From Labilithrix sp. (GTDB lineage: Bacteria; Myxococcota; Polyangia; Polyangiales; Polyangiaceae): a stretch of 26,344 nucleotides of DNA. Location: NCBI GenBank assembly GCA_028287035.1, contig JAQBQL010000128.1, forward strand, positions 1-26,344, read 5' to 3'. The position numbers and the translations under genes were made by a program. The notes under the pieces were generated by a model. That model did not search any database and was not told the origin of the DNA. It saw only the letters and a program-made list of their open reading frames with translations. Below are positions 7,586-16,667 of this stretch, piece after piece (the stretch's first letter is position 1; every line of letters starts with the position of its first letter).

Positions 7586-8251
7586 ATGCGCAAGAACTGG
7601 ATTGGTCCCCTTGGAATCGTCGCTTCCCTCGTCGTGATCGGTGCCGCCGCAGCGTGCTCCGACGACGAGGCGACCGGAAGCGTGACGCCCGGCCCGGACG
7701 CGAGCATCAGGGCCGACTCGTCGACGAACGACCCGGCCGACGCCGCGGTGCTCACCGAGGCGCAGGTCCTCCAGGTGATGACCACCGCGAACACCGGCGA
7801 GGTCAACCAGGGCATGGTGGCCCAGTCCGGAGCGACCGATCCCTCGGTGAAGAGCTTCGCGGACATGATGGTCACCGAGCACTCCCAGGCGAACGAGCGA
7901 GGGGTCGCCCTCGCCCAGACGCTCGGCCTCACGCCTGCGCCGAGCACCGTCTCGATGCAGCTCGAGTCCGAGAGCGCCGCGATCGTCACGTCGCTCCAGT
8001 CGCTCACGGGCAGCGCTCTCGACAAGGCCTACGTCGACGCGCAGGTCTCCGTGCACACGAAGGTGCTGGGGATCATCGACAACCAGCTCATCCCGTCGGC
8101 CCGCTCGGCGCCGCTCACCGCGGAGCTGAGCACGATGCGCGCCTCGGTCGCAATGCATCTCGAGCACGCCACGATGCTGCAGGGCCAGATCACCGCCGAC
8201 GGCGGCGCCAGCGACGCGGGCGACGCGGGCGACGGCGGCGACGGCGGCTGA
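7586..8251 (+). CDS. DUF4142-type lipoprotein
   Basis: A 221-residue secreted lipoprotein. The N-terminus MRKNWIGPLG is followed by a hydrophobic stretch and a lipobox ending at C24 (GAAAAC), so it should be lipid-anchored on the periplasmic side. Residues about 55-210 match the DUF4142 helical domain: LTEAQVLQVMTTANTGEVNQG, a central FADMMVTEHSQAN, KAYVDAQVSVHTKVL and a final MHLEHATMLQ. DUF4142 is a predicted ferritin-like four-helix bundle of unknown role, often in stress-linked loci. The C-terminus is a low-complexity Asp/Ala/Gly tail (bases 8212-8248). The start ATG 7586 places the signal sequence correctly. No obvious operon partner; katE follows 134 bases later. Confidence 0.85.
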   Translation: MRKNWIGPLGIVASLVVIGAAAACSDDEATGSVTPGPDASIRADSSTNDPADAAVLTEAQVLQVMTTANTGEVNQGMVAQSGATDPSVKSFADMMVTEHSQANERGVALAQTLGLTPAPSTVSMQLESESAAIVTSLQSLTGSALDKAYVDAQVSVHTKVLGIIDNQLIPSARSAPLTAELSTMRASVAMHLEHATMLQGQITADGGASDAGDAGDGGDGG

Positions 8252-8371
8252 GCGCCCTCGGCGGAGCGGCGCGCGTGCGGCAGACACGCGTCGTGGGAAG
8301 CCGAGTGCCTGTCGTGCGATCCCTCGTCACTTTGGGGGGATCTCGCGTTGTGGTCTCGTGGTGACTTCGAC

Positions 8372-8377
8372 AAGGAG
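8372..8377 (+). promoter_or_regulatory. Ribosome binding site supporting the TTG start of katE
   Basis: AAGGAG sits 8 bases before TTG 8386. The first in-frame ATG is 48 codons further on without a comparable site, so the TTG is the likely start. Confidence 0.7.
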
Positions 8378-8385
8378 CACCTACG

Positions 8386-10809
8386 TTGGCCAGCAAGAAA
8401 TCACCGTCTCCGGCACCGCCGCAGACCAAGAGCAGGTCCGCCTCCGGACAATCCACGAGCGCACGTTCCACCGTCTCGGGCCCTTCCAAGAAGGACACGC
8501 GAGCGTCCGGGGACCCCTACATCGAGAAGATGGACGGGACCGAAGCGACGGCCCGGGCGTTCCCCTTCAATGCCAACAAGCCCGGTGAGTACGGGCGCGG
8601 CTCCGCGATCCCGCAACCCGGCCAGACCGCCGAGCCGCCGGTCCCGACCGTCACGGCGAGCACGCTCACCGAGACCGTCGCTTCGCCGAAGACCGGCACC
8701 GGCCGGCCCCGCCTCGGCGTCAACGCCACGATCGCTCCGCTCGATCGCGTCCGCGCGGACTCGAGCGGTCAGCGGCTGACCACCAATCACGGGATCCCGG
8801 TCGCCGACAACCAGCACTCGCTCAAGGCGGGCCTGCGTGGGCCGGCGCTTCTCGAGGACTTCATCCTCCGCGAGAAGATCACGCACTTCGACCACGAGCG
8901 GATCCCCGAGCGCATCGTGCATGCGCGCGGCTCCGCGGCGCACGGCTACTTCGAGTGTTACGAGCCCCTCACGGACGTGACGCGGGCGTCGATCTTCGCG
9001 GAGCGCGGCAAGCGCACCCCGGTCTTCGTACGGTTCTCGACGGTCATTGGCGAGCGCGGCTCCACGGACACCGCGCGCGACGTGCGCGGGTTCGCCGTGA
9101 AGTTCTATACCGACGAAGGCAACTGGGACCTCGTCGGCAACAACATCCCCGTCTTCTTCATCCAGGACGCGATGAAGTTCCCGGACCTCGTCCACGCGGC
9201 GAAGCCCGAGCCGCACTTCCAGATGCCGCAGGCGTCGACCGCCCACGACACGTTCTGGGACTTCGTCTCGCTCATGCCCGAGTCGACCCACATGTTGATG
9301 TGGGTCATGTCGGATCGCGCGATCCCGCGCAGCTACCGCATGATGCAGGGCTTCGGCGTCCACACGTTCCGCTTCGTCGATGCCGAGGGCAAGTCGACGT
9401 TCGTGAAGTTCCACTGGAACCCGGTGCTCGGCACGCACTCGCTCGACTGGGACGAGGCGGTGAAGATCTCGGGTGCCGACCCCGACTTCCATCGTCGCGA
9501 TCTCTACGAGGCGATCGAGGCGGGCGTCTTCCCGGAATGGGAGCTCTCCGTGCAGCTCTTCACCGAGAAGCAGGCCGAGAAGTGGTCGTTCGACATCCTC
9601 GACGCGACGAAGCTCGTCCCCGAGGAGCTCGTGCCGCTCCGCCCGGTCGGCCGCATGGTCCTGAACCGGAACCCCGACAACTTCTTCGCCGAGACCGAGC
9701 AGGTCGCGTTCTGCACCGCGCACATCGTGCCGGGCCTCGACTTCACGAACGACCCGCTGCTCGCCGGTCGGATTCACTCGTACGTCGACACGCAGCTCAC
9801 GCGGCTCGGCGGACCGAACTTCCACGAGATCCCCATCAACGCGCCGGTCGCGCAGGTCCACAACAACCAGCGCGACGGCTTCCACCGTCAGACCATCAAC
9901 CGCGGGCGCGTGTCGTACGAGCCGAACTCGCTGGCCGGCGGATGTCCCTTCCAGGCCGGCACGGCGGGCTTCACGTCGTTCCGCGAGCCCATCGCCGACG
10001 AGAAGGTGCGCGGCAATCCCGAGCGCTTCGCCGAGCACTTCGCGCAGGCCACCCTCTTCTGGAACAGCCAGACGCCGGTCGAGAAGGCGCACATCATCCG
10101 GGCCTACCGGTTCGAGCTGACGCGCGTGCAGGTGCCGGCCATCCGCAAGCGCATGCTCTCGCTGCTCGCCAACGTCGCGGACGATCTCGTCGAGGCGGTG
10201 GCCGAGGGCCTCGGAATGGAGGTGCCGGAGCCCATGCCGCGCGCCGCCAAGAAGCCGCTGAAGCCGGAGGTCACGACCTCGAAGGCGCTCTCGCTCTACG
10301 CGCGTCCCGGGATCGGGAACATCGCCACCCGCCGCATCGCCATCCTCGTGGCGAACGGCGTCGACGGCGAGCAGGCGCAGACGCTCCACGACGGGCTCGC
10401 GAAGCTCGGCGCGGTGCCGCGGTACATCGGCGTCCGTCTTGGCACCGTGACCACCGCCGACGGGGACACCATCGAGGTCGAGGGAACGCTCGAGACGATG
10501 CCCTCGGTGCTCTTCGATGCCGTCGCGGTTCCGGACGGCAAGGACGCGATCGACATCCTCGGGAACGTCGGCCACGCCCTCGAGTTCCTGAAGGACCAGT
10601 ACCGCCACGCCAAGCCGATCCTCGCGCTCGGCGCCGGAACGGCCCTCGTGGAGAACGCGGCGATCCCGCTGGTGCTCCCCTCGGGCAAGCCCGACCCCGG
10701 GCTGCTCGTCGGCAAGCACGCGTCGTCCAAGAAAGCGCTGGCGGCCTTCGTGGAGGCCATCGCGCGGCACCGTCACCACGAACGCGAGATGGATCCCCCG
10801 GAGGTTTGA
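8386..10809 (+). CDS. katE: Large-subunit catalase (HPII/KatE type)
   Basis: An 807-residue haem catalase that converts hydrogen peroxide to water and oxygen in the cytoplasm. It has a Ser/Thr/Pro/Lys-rich N-terminal extension (1-125), the catalase core (about 130-620) and a C-terminal flavodoxin/class-I amidotransferase-like domain (about 655-800) typical of clade 2 large catalases. The catalytic His is H179 (RIVHARG), the distal Asn lies in GNNIPVFF (252-253) and the proximal haem Tyr is Y466 (RIHSYVDTQ). These are all offset by 51 from E. coli HPII as I remember it. The HPII His392 that crosslinks to the haem Tyr is replaced by Cys443. The start is TTG with a good AAGGAG. A ferritin-like gene follows 5 bases after the stop, so peroxide removal and probably iron handling are co-expressed. 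Confidence 0.96.
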   Translation: MASKKSPSPAPPQTKSRSASGQSTSARSTVSGPSKKDTRASGDPYIEKMDGTEATARAFPFNANKPGEYGRGSAIPQPGQTAEPPVPTVTASTLTETVASPKTGTGRPRLGVNATIAPLDRVRADSSGQRLTTNHGIPVADNQHSLKAGLRGPALLEDFILREKITHFDHERIPERIVHARGSAAHGYFECYEPLTDVTRASIFAERGKRTPVFVRFSTVIGERGSTDTARDVRGFAVKFYTDEGNWDLVGNNIPVFFIQDAMKFPDLVHAAKPEPHFQMPQASTAHDTFWDFVSLMPESTHMLMWVMSDRAIPRSYRMMQGFGVHTFRFVDAEGKSTFVKFHWNPVLGTHSLDWDEAVKISGADPDFHRRDLYEAIEAGVFPEWELSVQLFTEKQAEKWSFDILDATKLVPEELVPLRPVGRMVLNRNPDNFFAETEQVAFCTAHIVPGLDFTNDPLLAGRIHSYVDTQLTRLGGPNFHEIPINAPVAQVHNNQRDGFHRQTINRGRVSYEPNSLAGGCPFQAGTAGFTSFREPIADEKVRGNPERFAEHFAQATLFWNSQTPVEKAHIIRAYRFELTRVQVPAIRKRMLSLLANVADDLVEAVAEGLGMEVPEPMPRAAKKPLKPEVTTSKALSLYARPGIGNIATRRIAILVANGVDGEQAQTLHDGLAKLGAVPRYIGVRLGTVTTADGDTIEVEGTLETMPSVLFDAVAVPDGKDAIDILGNVGHALEFLKDQYRHAKPILALGAGTALVENAAIPLVLPSGKPDPGLLVGKHASSKKALAAFVEAIARHRHHEREMDPPEV

Positions 10810-10814
10810 GAAAC

Positions 10815-11408
10815 ATGAACATCGAACAAGTCGAAGAGCTCGTGCTCCAGTCGTACGAGCACGAGATCGGGGGCGTGAAGCTCTACGAGGCCGCGCTCGG
10901 CGCGGTCGTGCATCCGGGGCTCGAGAAGGAGTTCCGCAAGTACCTGGCGGAGACGAAGCAGCACGTCACCGCGCTCGAGTCGGTGTGCGCCGCGCTCGGG
11001 ATCGATCCGGCGCGCGAGACCCCCGGCCGCAAGGTGGTTCGCCACAACGGTCAGGCGCTCGTCGAGGCCGTGCAGATGGCCATCGCCGCCGGCGACCCCG
11101 CGGCGGCGCAGATCGTCGCGTGCGAATGCGTGGTCCTCGCGGAGACGAAGGACCACGCGGACTGGCAGCTGATCGGGAAGGTCGGCCAGCACCTCGAAGG
11201 CGCGAAGGGCGCGGCGCTCAAGGCCGCGTACGACCAGTTCGAGGACCAGGAGGACGAGCACCTCTACCATACGAAGGGCTGGTGCCGGGAGCTGTGGATC
11301 GAGTCGCTCGGCATGCACGCGGTGCTTCCGCCGCCCGAGGAGGTCCGCAAGGTGACGACCGCGATCGGCGCCGCGAAGGCGGAGCAGGCGGCCGAGAAGG
11401 AGCGCTGA
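10815..11408 (+). CDS. Ferritin-like protein cotranscribed with katE
   Basis: A 197-residue helical protein. Its Glu/His-containing helices (YEHEIGGVKLYEAAL, YLAETKQHVTAL, CECVVLAETKDHADW and FEDQEDEHLYH) fit a ferritin-like bundle, although only EDEH near residue 146 gives a strict ExxH, so metal binding is less certain than in the protein at 6218. The C-terminal 45 residues, including GWCRELWIESLGM, are a tail. GGAGG at 10800-10804 precedes ATG 10815, and the gap to katE is 5 bases, so they are an operon. The probable role is binding or detoxifying iron or peroxide alongside the catalase (inference). Confidence 0.75.
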   Translation: MNIEQVEELVLQSYEHEIGGVKLYEAALGAVVHPGLEKEFRKYLAETKQHVTALESVCAALGIDPARETPGRKVVRHNGQALVEAVQMAIAAGDPAAAQIVACECVVLAETKDHADWQLIGKVGQHLEGAKGAALKAAYDQFEDQEDEHLYHTKGWCRELWIESLGMHAVLPPPEEVRKVTTAIGAAKAEQAAEKER

Positions 11409-11441
11409 GCGACGACGAGCGCGGCGCGCTAAGGTCCGCCC

Positions 11442-13073
11442 ATGAGCGGACCGCTCGCCGCGCTCGAGGTCCTCGTCGTCGACTGTCAGGCGAGCGGCGC
11501 GACGCCCGCGCACGGCGATCTGCTCGAGCTCGGTTGGTCGGTGACGACCGCCGAGCGCGACGTCCATCCGGCGCGCGCGAGCTGGGTCGTTCCGGTGACG
11601 ACGCGTCCGGTGTCGCGCATCGTCCGCGAGCTGACCGGCTGGGACGAGGAGGCGCTCGCCGCGAGCATCCCGCCTGCCGATGCGTGGGCGAGCCTCGCGG
11701 CGGTGGTGAGCGCGGGCGGCGCGCGCGCGCCGATGCCGACCGTCATCCACTGGGCGCGCTTCGAGCTGCCGTTCCTGCGGGCGCTGCATGCGTCACACGC
11801 GGGGGACGGTCCGTTCCCGTTCGACATCGTGTGTCTCCACGCCATCGGCGCGCGGCTCCTGCCCGACCTGCCACGGCGCAGCCTCCGTGCGCTCGCCGGT
11901 CACCTGGGGGCTTCACCGCAGATGATCCGGCGCGCCCACGGGCACGTCGACGCATCGTCGTTCGTCTGGCGCGCGCTGGTGCCCCGTCTGGCGGCGCTCG
12001 GCATCGCGGACTGGGAAGCGCTCGGCGCGTGGCTGTCGGATCCACCGAAGAGCACGCGCGCCCCGGCCGGAACGAAGAAGACGCGCGCGTATCCGATGGA
12101 GGAGACGAAGCGGCGCGCGCTGCCCGACGCGCCCGGCGTGTACCGCTTCCTCCGACCGAGCGGCGACGTGCTCTACGTCGGCAAGGCCGCGAGCCTGAGG
12201 AAACGCGTGGCGAGCCACTTCAAGAAGGGCGCGCGCAGCACCGAGCGGGCGCTCGAGATGCTGTCGCAGGCGCACGATCTCGAGGTGACCGTGACCGCCA
12301 CCGCGCTCGAGGCGGCGCTCCTCGAGGTCGACGAGATCAAGCGGCTCGACCCGCCGTACAACGTGCACCTGCGCGCCGGCGACCGTCGCGCGTGGTTCGC
12401 GACCGCGGACTGGTCCGACGCGGCGAGCGTGCCGTCGGGGCGCATGCGCGTCGGTCCCCTGCCCTCGCGCACCTCGGTGTCCGGGATCGGGGCGGTGCGG
12501 GAGCTCCTGCTCGGAGCGAGCGCCGAGGACCCGGTGCGCCGTGCGCGCGCGGTGCGGGTGCCGCCGCCCTTCGCGCCGCCGCGGGAGCTGTTCGAGGAGG
12601 GGTTCCGGACCTTCTGCGCAGAGGAGCTCGCGGGGGCCGGCTCGCTCGAGCAGCGCATCCTCGCCGCGTCGGCGCGGATCGTCGTCCAGGACTCCGACGA
12701 CGATCTGGAGAGCGAGGCTCCCGACGGCTGGGACCTCGTGACGGTCCGGCGGTATCTCGAACGCGTCGTCGTCACGGAGGGCACGTTGGTCCGCCGCGCC
12801 CGGCTGCTCGCGCTCCTCGCGTGCGCCCGGATCACGTACCGCGAGCACGGGAACGACACGCCGCGCGAGCTGGTGCTCGGCGAGGGCGAGCGGCCGCCAT
12901 CGCGGGCGGCCCGTCTCGCCTCCTTCGATGCCGCCCGGTACGACCGGCTCCGCGTCCTCGCCACCGAGCTACGGCGCGTCACCGCCGAGGGCGGCGACGT
13001 CACCGTGCGCGTCGGTCGTCACGACATCACCCGAGCGTCATTCCCCCGGTCACGCCCAGCACCTCGCCGTTGA
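11442..13073 (+). CDS. DnaQ-like exonuclease domain fused to GIY-YIG (UvrC-N-like) nuclease domain
   Basis: A 543-residue two-domain protein. Residues about 8-190 resemble the DEDDh exonuclease domain of the DNA polymerase III epsilon family. Residues about 228-330 are a GIY-YIG nuclease of the UvrC/Cho type: APGVYRF near 231, LYVGKAASLRKRVASHF near 243 and EAALLEVDEIKRLDPPYN near 290, including the metal-binding Glu. The C-terminal 200 residues are unassigned. The same architecture is known in other bacteria and suggests DNA incision and repair. The exonuclease site looks altered: DxE is D14-C-Q16, and the Asp expected in HxARFD is E108. Nuclease activity may therefore rest on the GIY-YIG part alone. 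AAGG precedes ATG 11442. The 3' end overlaps the convergent dehydrogenase gene by 47 bases. Confidence 0.85.
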   Translation: MSGPLAALEVLVVDCQASGATPAHGDLLELGWSVTTAERDVHPARASWVVPVTTRPVSRIVRELTGWDEEALAASIPPADAWASLAAVVSAGGARAPMPTVIHWARFELPFLRALHASHAGDGPFPFDIVCLHAIGARLLPDLPRRSLRALAGHLGASPQMIRRAHGHVDASSFVWRALVPRLAALGIADWEALGAWLSDPPKSTRAPAGTKKTRAYPMEETKRRALPDAPGVYRFLRPSGDVLYVGKAASLRKRVASHFKKGARSTERALEMLSQAHDLEVTVTATALEAALLEVDEIKRLDPPYNVHLRAGDRRAWFATADWSDAASVPSGRMRVGPLPSRTSVSGIGAVRELLLGASAEDPVRRARAVRVPPPFAPPRELFEEGFRTFCAEELAGAGSLEQRILAASARIVVQDSDDDLESEAPDGWDLVTVRRYLERVVVTEGTLVRRARLLALLACARITYREHGNDTPRELVLGEGERPPSRAARLASFDAARYDRLRVLATELRRVTAEGGDVTVRVGRHDITRASFPRSRPAPRR

Positions 13074-13916
13074 CGTAGCTCCCGTCGTTGGAGGCGAGGA
13101 ACACGTACGCGGGCGCCAGCTCGGCGGGCTGCGCGGGGCGCTTCATCGGCGACTCCTTGCCGAACTCGGCGATCTTCTCCTTCTCGAACGACTGCGCGAT
13201 GAGCGGCGTCCACACCGGGCCGGGCGCGACGCAGTTGACGCGGATGCCCTTCTCGATCATCTCCTCGGCGAGCCCCTTCGTGAAGGTCACGATCGCGCCC
13301 TTCGTGGCGGCGTAATCGAGGATCGGTGCGCTCGGCTGGTACGCCTGGACGGAGGCGGTGTTGACGATCGACGACCCCGGCTTCATGTGCGGGAGGGCAT
13401 TCCGGACCATGTGGAACATGGCAATCACGTTGACGCGGAAGGCGCGCTCGATGCGCTCCGGCTCGAGCTCCGTGATGCTCTTGACCGTCTTGCCCTGGAG
13501 GCCGCGTTGTTCACGAGGACGTCGATGCGGCCGAACGCCTTGGCGGTCTCGTCGACGACGCGCTTGCACTCCTCGACGCTCGCGAGGTCGCACGGAAGGA
13601 GCAGCGCCTTGCGGCCCGCCTTCTCGACGATGCGCTTGGTCTCGTTCGCATCGTCGTGCTCGTCCAGATACACGATCGCCACGTCGGCGCCCTCGCGGGC
13701 GAACGCGAGGGCCACCGCCCGACCGATGCCGCTGTCGCCGCCCGTGATGAGCGCGACGCGGCCGGCGAGGCGCTCGTGGCCCACGTACGTGTCCTCGCCG
13801 AAGTCGGGCTTGGTCCGCATCTCGGACTCGTGGCCGGGCCCGGACTGGACCTTCTCGTCGAAGGGGGGCTTCTTGCCGCTCTGCTTGGGATCTTGCTGCG
13901 TGGTGGACGTGCTCAT
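13027..13916 (-). pseudogene. Short-chain dehydrogenase of the YdaD/YghA type, frameshifted
   Basis: An NAD(P)-dependent SDR of about 296 residues, related to B. subtilis general stress protein 39 and E. coli YghA. The N-terminal part reads DPKQSGKKPPFDEKVQSGPG, then the cofactor motif TGGDSGIG and LVNNAA. At about 13499 the frame shifts by one base; the second part continues QGKTVKSITELEPERI, then the catalytic YxxxK (LDYAATKGA), RVNCVAPGPVWTPL and the C-terminal VTGGMTLG. Restoring one base after NNAA rejoins the family sequence as NNAAFQGK, so a T appears to be missing. The total length (890) is not a multiple of three. It could be a true recent mutation or a sequencing error. ATG 13916 overlaps the stop of the upstream gene (ATGA), so they form an operon. 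Confidence 0.85.
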
Positions 13917-14443
13917 GTCCGGGCCGGAATCAAGTTCGATGCCGCCTTCGACGTGGCGCGGCTCATCGCCACCTCGGGGTTCTGAGCGAACCACGAGAGC
14001 TCGTGCTCGACGACCCCGGCGAGCTCGCGCCGCCCGCCCAGCCACTCGGCGCAGAAGTCAGCGAGCTCCTGATCGCCGCTCGCGATCGCAGCATCCTCGA
14101 GGAACGCGAAGACGCCGATCCCGTGCTGGATGCCGCCCAGCGTGGCCCGGTACGACTTCTCGTGGCTCACCGCGCGGTCGATCGCGTACTCGCGCACGTT
14201 CGACAGAAGGCGCCCGATGTCCTGGCCGAACGTCTTGCTCCCGAGCCCGCGCGCCTGGGCGAGCTTCCGCAGCCGCGGCAGTGCGGCTTCCGCGTGCTTC
14301 GCCACCGCGCTCATCGCCGCCGCGGGTGCGCTCGAACCGAGCCGCTTTGCCTCGCGGGCCGGATGTGAACGCGCCGACTCCTCGGACTGGAAGGCCTCCG
14401 GGAACAGGGTAGCGATGAGCTCCTTCGCGGTGTGATTCTTCAT
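13913..14443 (-). CDS. Hypothetical helical protein upstream of the SDR gene
   Basis: A 176-residue soluble, mostly helical protein from ATG 14443 (MKNHTAKELIATLFPE); an ATG at 14476 is possible but less likely. The body resembles a four-helix bundle: LPRLRKLAQARGLGSKTFGQ, SNVREYAIDRAVSHEKSYRA, GIGVFAFLEDAAI and a final helix with VVEHELSWFA. The helix pattern is reminiscent of ferritin-like DUF892/YciE-type proteins, but a complete set of metal ligands is not visible and I do not assign the family. Its stop overlaps the SDR start (ATGA), so the two are co-translated. It is divergent from malQ. Confidence 0.65.
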   Translation of the reverse strand: MKNHTAKELIATLFPEAFQSEESARSHPAREAKRLGSSAPAAAMSAVAKHAEAALPRLRKLAQARGLGSKTFGQDIGRLLSNVREYAIDRAVSHEKSYRATLGGIQHGIGVFAFLEDAAIASGDQELADFCAEWLGGRRELAGVVEHELSWFAQNPEVAMSRATSKAASNLIPART

Positions 14444-14514
14444 GTCGGCCTGCCATGCACGAGCCATGCAAGGCATCCCGACTGGACGGGTTCGACAGTT
14501 GCACGTCGGAGCGC

Positions 14515-14518
14515 GGAG
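14515..14518 (+). promoter_or_regulatory. Ribosome binding site supporting the TTG start of malQ
   Basis: GGAG lies 8 bases upstream of TTG 14527. An ATG at 14455 also fits the frame but lies only 11 bases beyond the start of the divergent gene and would add 24 unconserved residues. Confidence 0.55.
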
Positions 14519-14526
14519 ACCACCCC

Positions 14527-16074
14527 TTGTTCGACCTGAACCGACGCGCCGCAGGCACGCTGCTGCACCTCACGAGCCTTCCCGGTCCCCATGGCAGCGG
14601 GGATATGGGCGCGGGCGCCTACGCCTTCGCCGACTTCCTCGAGGCCGCGGGCTGCGGCTGGTGGCAGATGCTTCCCGTGTCGCTCGTCGGCGCCGGCTAC
14701 TCGCCGTACGCGGGTCGATCGGCGTTCGCGGGCAACCCGCTCCTCATCGACCTCGACGCTTTGGCGAAGCGGGGCCTCCTCGACCTTGCCGCCCTGCCCG
14801 AGGTCGTCGAGGGACCCGGCGGGCGCATCGATTACGCCGCGGTGACGGAGCGGCGCGAGGCCGCGCTCCGCCTCGCGATCGACCGCGCCATCGCGACGGA
14901 TGCCGTGCCCGAGGACGCGCTGGCCGAGTTCCGGGAGCGCACCGCCGCGTGGCTGGGCGACTACGCGCTCTTCATGGCGCTCGGCCGCCGCGAGGGCGGA
15001 AAGCCGTGGACGGAGTGGCCGGCCCCGCTCGCGAAGCGTCGTCCGGAGGCGCTCGCGCGCGCACGCGAGGAGCTCCGCGGCGAGATCCTGCACTTCGAGC
15101 TCGAGCAGTTCTTCTTCGACGAGCAGTGGCAGGCGCTGCGTGCCTATTGCGCGAAGAAGAAGATCGGCCTCATCGGTGACGTGCCCATCTTCGTCGCCCA
15201 CGACAGCGCCGACGTCTGGGCCCATCAGCGCTTCTTCCGCCTCGACGCGAAGGGCGATCCCACGCACGTCGCCGGCGTGCCGCCCGATTACTTCAGCAAG
15301 ACGGGCCAGCGCTGGGGCAATCCCCTCTACCGCTGGAAGCGGCTGCGTCGCGACGGCTACACGTGGTGGCTGCAGCGGTTCTCGAGCCTCCTCACCCGCT
15401 TCGACGTCGTGCGCCTCGACCACTTCATCGGCTTCGTCCGCTACTGGGAGATCCCGGCGAGCGAGCCGACCGCCGAGAACGGCCGCTACGTGAAGGGCCC
15501 GGGCGCCGACCTGTTCGAGCAGGCCGAACGGGCCCTCGGGAAGGTGCCGTTCATCGCCGAGGACCTCGGCACCGTCACGCCCGCGGTGCGTCACCTGCGT
15601 CAGCGGTTCCGGCTCCCGGGCATGCGCGTCCTGCAGTTCGCGTTCGGCACCGACGTCCAGGCCAAGGCCTTCCTCCCGCATGCGTTCGTGAGGCGAACCG
15701 TCGCGTATACCGGCACGCACGACAACGACACGTTCGTCGGGTGGCTCGAGGACGAGGGCGGCGAAGGGAACCCGCGCTCCAAGGAGCAGGCCCAGAAGGA
15801 GCGAGGCGAGGCCGCCGACTACCTCACGGGCGCGAGCGACGCCGCCCCGACGGAGATCACGGCGGAGGCGATCCGGGCGCTCTACGCGTCGGTGGCGAGC
15901 ACCGTCATCATCCCGCTCCAGGACGTGCTCGGCCTCGACAATCAGGCTCGCATGAACGTACCGGGCGCGGCGGACGACAACTGGGCGTGGCGCTTCCGCG
16001 ACGACGAGCTGACCCCCGAGCGCTCGGCTACGCTCCGCGATCTCGCGCGCCGGTACGGAAGACTACCTAGCTGA
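14527..16074 (+). CDS. malQ: 4-alpha-glucanotransferase (amylomaltase)
   Basis: A 515-residue GH77 enzyme that transfers alpha-1,4-glucan segments between malto-oligosaccharides in cytoplasmic glycogen/maltodextrin metabolism. It starts RRAAGTLLHLTSLPGPHGSG, then has WWQMLPV and SPYAGRSAFAGNPLLI, all hallmarks of the family. The catalytic residues are visible: nucleophile D298 in DVVRLDHFIGF, acid/base E345 in FIAEDLG and transition-state stabiliser D399 in GTHDNDTF. Its length matches the short bacterial amylomaltases rather than the longer E. coli MalQ. I chose TTG 14527 because of the GGAG in front and because conserved sequence begins there. It is not obviously in an operon; the BON-domain cluster starts 166 bases later. 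No other glycogen gene is in the window. Confidence 0.95.
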   Translation: MFDLNRRAAGTLLHLTSLPGPHGSGDMGAGAYAFADFLEAAGCGWWQMLPVSLVGAGYSPYAGRSAFAGNPLLIDLDALAKRGLLDLAALPEVVEGPGGRIDYAAVTERREAALRLAIDRAIATDAVPEDALAEFRERTAAWLGDYALFMALGRREGGKPWTEWPAPLAKRRPEALARAREELRGEILHFELEQFFFDEQWQALRAYCAKKKIGLIGDVPIFVAHDSADVWAHQRFFRLDAKGDPTHVAGVPPDYFSKTGQRWGNPLYRWKRLRRDGYTWWLQRFSSLLTRFDVVRLDHFIGFVRYWEIPASEPTAENGRYVKGPGADLFEQAERALGKVPFIAEDLGTVTPAVRHLRQRFRLPGMRVLQFAFGTDVQAKAFLPHAFVRRTVAYTGTHDNDTFVGWLEDEGGEGNPRSKEQAQKERGEAADYLTGASDAAPTEITAEAIRALYASVASTVIIPLQDVLGLDNQARMNVPGAADDNWAWRFRDDELTPERSATLRDLARRYGRLPS

Positions 16075-16240
16075 GGCGTGGCGGCGCTCGCGGCCACGAT
16101 CGGGGCGCCTTGCAGCGCGGCACGGATGCCGCAACGCGTGCATGTCCTGGTTTTCACGAGCGGTGGTCGTGGTCCTGATCGAGGCGAGCGGTGGCGCAAC
16201 CCTTGCGGAAGCAGCCGGCTCGGACTCGAAAGGACCAACG

Positions 16241-16624
16241 ATGAAATTCGCTTTGATCATGGGCGTCCTCGCGCTGAGCGCGATCGCCTGCAACAAACCT
16301 TCGGATTCCTCGTCCTCGTCGACGACGACCACGAATGCCAACAACACCGGCGTCAACGAGCGTGACCGCGACGGCGCCGCGCTCACCCCGATGGATCAGG
16401 GTGGCGGCAAGGACCGCGACCTGACCGCCGAGATCCGCAAGGGCGTCATGTCGGTCGACGGCCTCTCCTGGGACGGCAAGAACGTCAAGATCATCACCGA
16501 CAACGGCAAGGTCACCCTGCGTGGCCCCGTGAAGGATGCCGCCGAGCGCGCGGCGATCGAATCGAAGGCCAAGGCGGTCGCCGGCGTCACTGCCGTCGAC
16601 AACCAGCTCGAGATCAAGAAGTAA
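16241..16624 (+). CDS. BON-domain lipoprotein
   Basis: A 127-residue periplasmic lipoprotein. The signal sequence ends at a lipobox Cys, C17 (ALSAIAC). A Ser/Thr/Asn-rich linker follows (about 18-45). Residues about 58-127 form one BON domain, with the pattern LTAEIRKGVMSVDGLSWDGKN, VKIITDNGKVTLRG, AERAAIESKAKAVAGV and VDNQLEIKK. BON domains bind phospholipid membranes and occur in osmotic-shock proteins such as OsmY, so an envelope stress role is likely. AAAGGA precedes ATG 16241. The stop is 43 bases before the YflT-like gene and the three genes to 17777 run in the same direction, so they are probably one stress operon. Confidence 0.88.
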   Translation: MKFALIMGVLALSAIACNKPSDSSSSSTTTTNANNTGVNERDRDGAALTPMDQGGGKDRDLTAEIRKGVMSVDGLSWDGKNVKIITDNGKVTLRGPVKDAAERAAIESKAKAVAGVTAVDNQLEIKK

Positions 16625-16667
16625 AAAGCTCCCCACGATTTTCACAGAAAACGAAAGAAGAAGAGTC

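Noticed and set aside
8212..8248. Short GC-rich tandem repeat
   Set aside because: It is just the codons of the Asp-Ala-Gly tail of the DUF4142 lipoprotein, not an independent repeat element.
8401..10779. Minus-strand open frame of 792 codons opposite katE
   Set aside because: It is an antisense shadow produced by high-GC codon use; its product is Arg/Glu/Val/Asp-rich with no family pattern, whereas the plus strand encodes a complete catalase.
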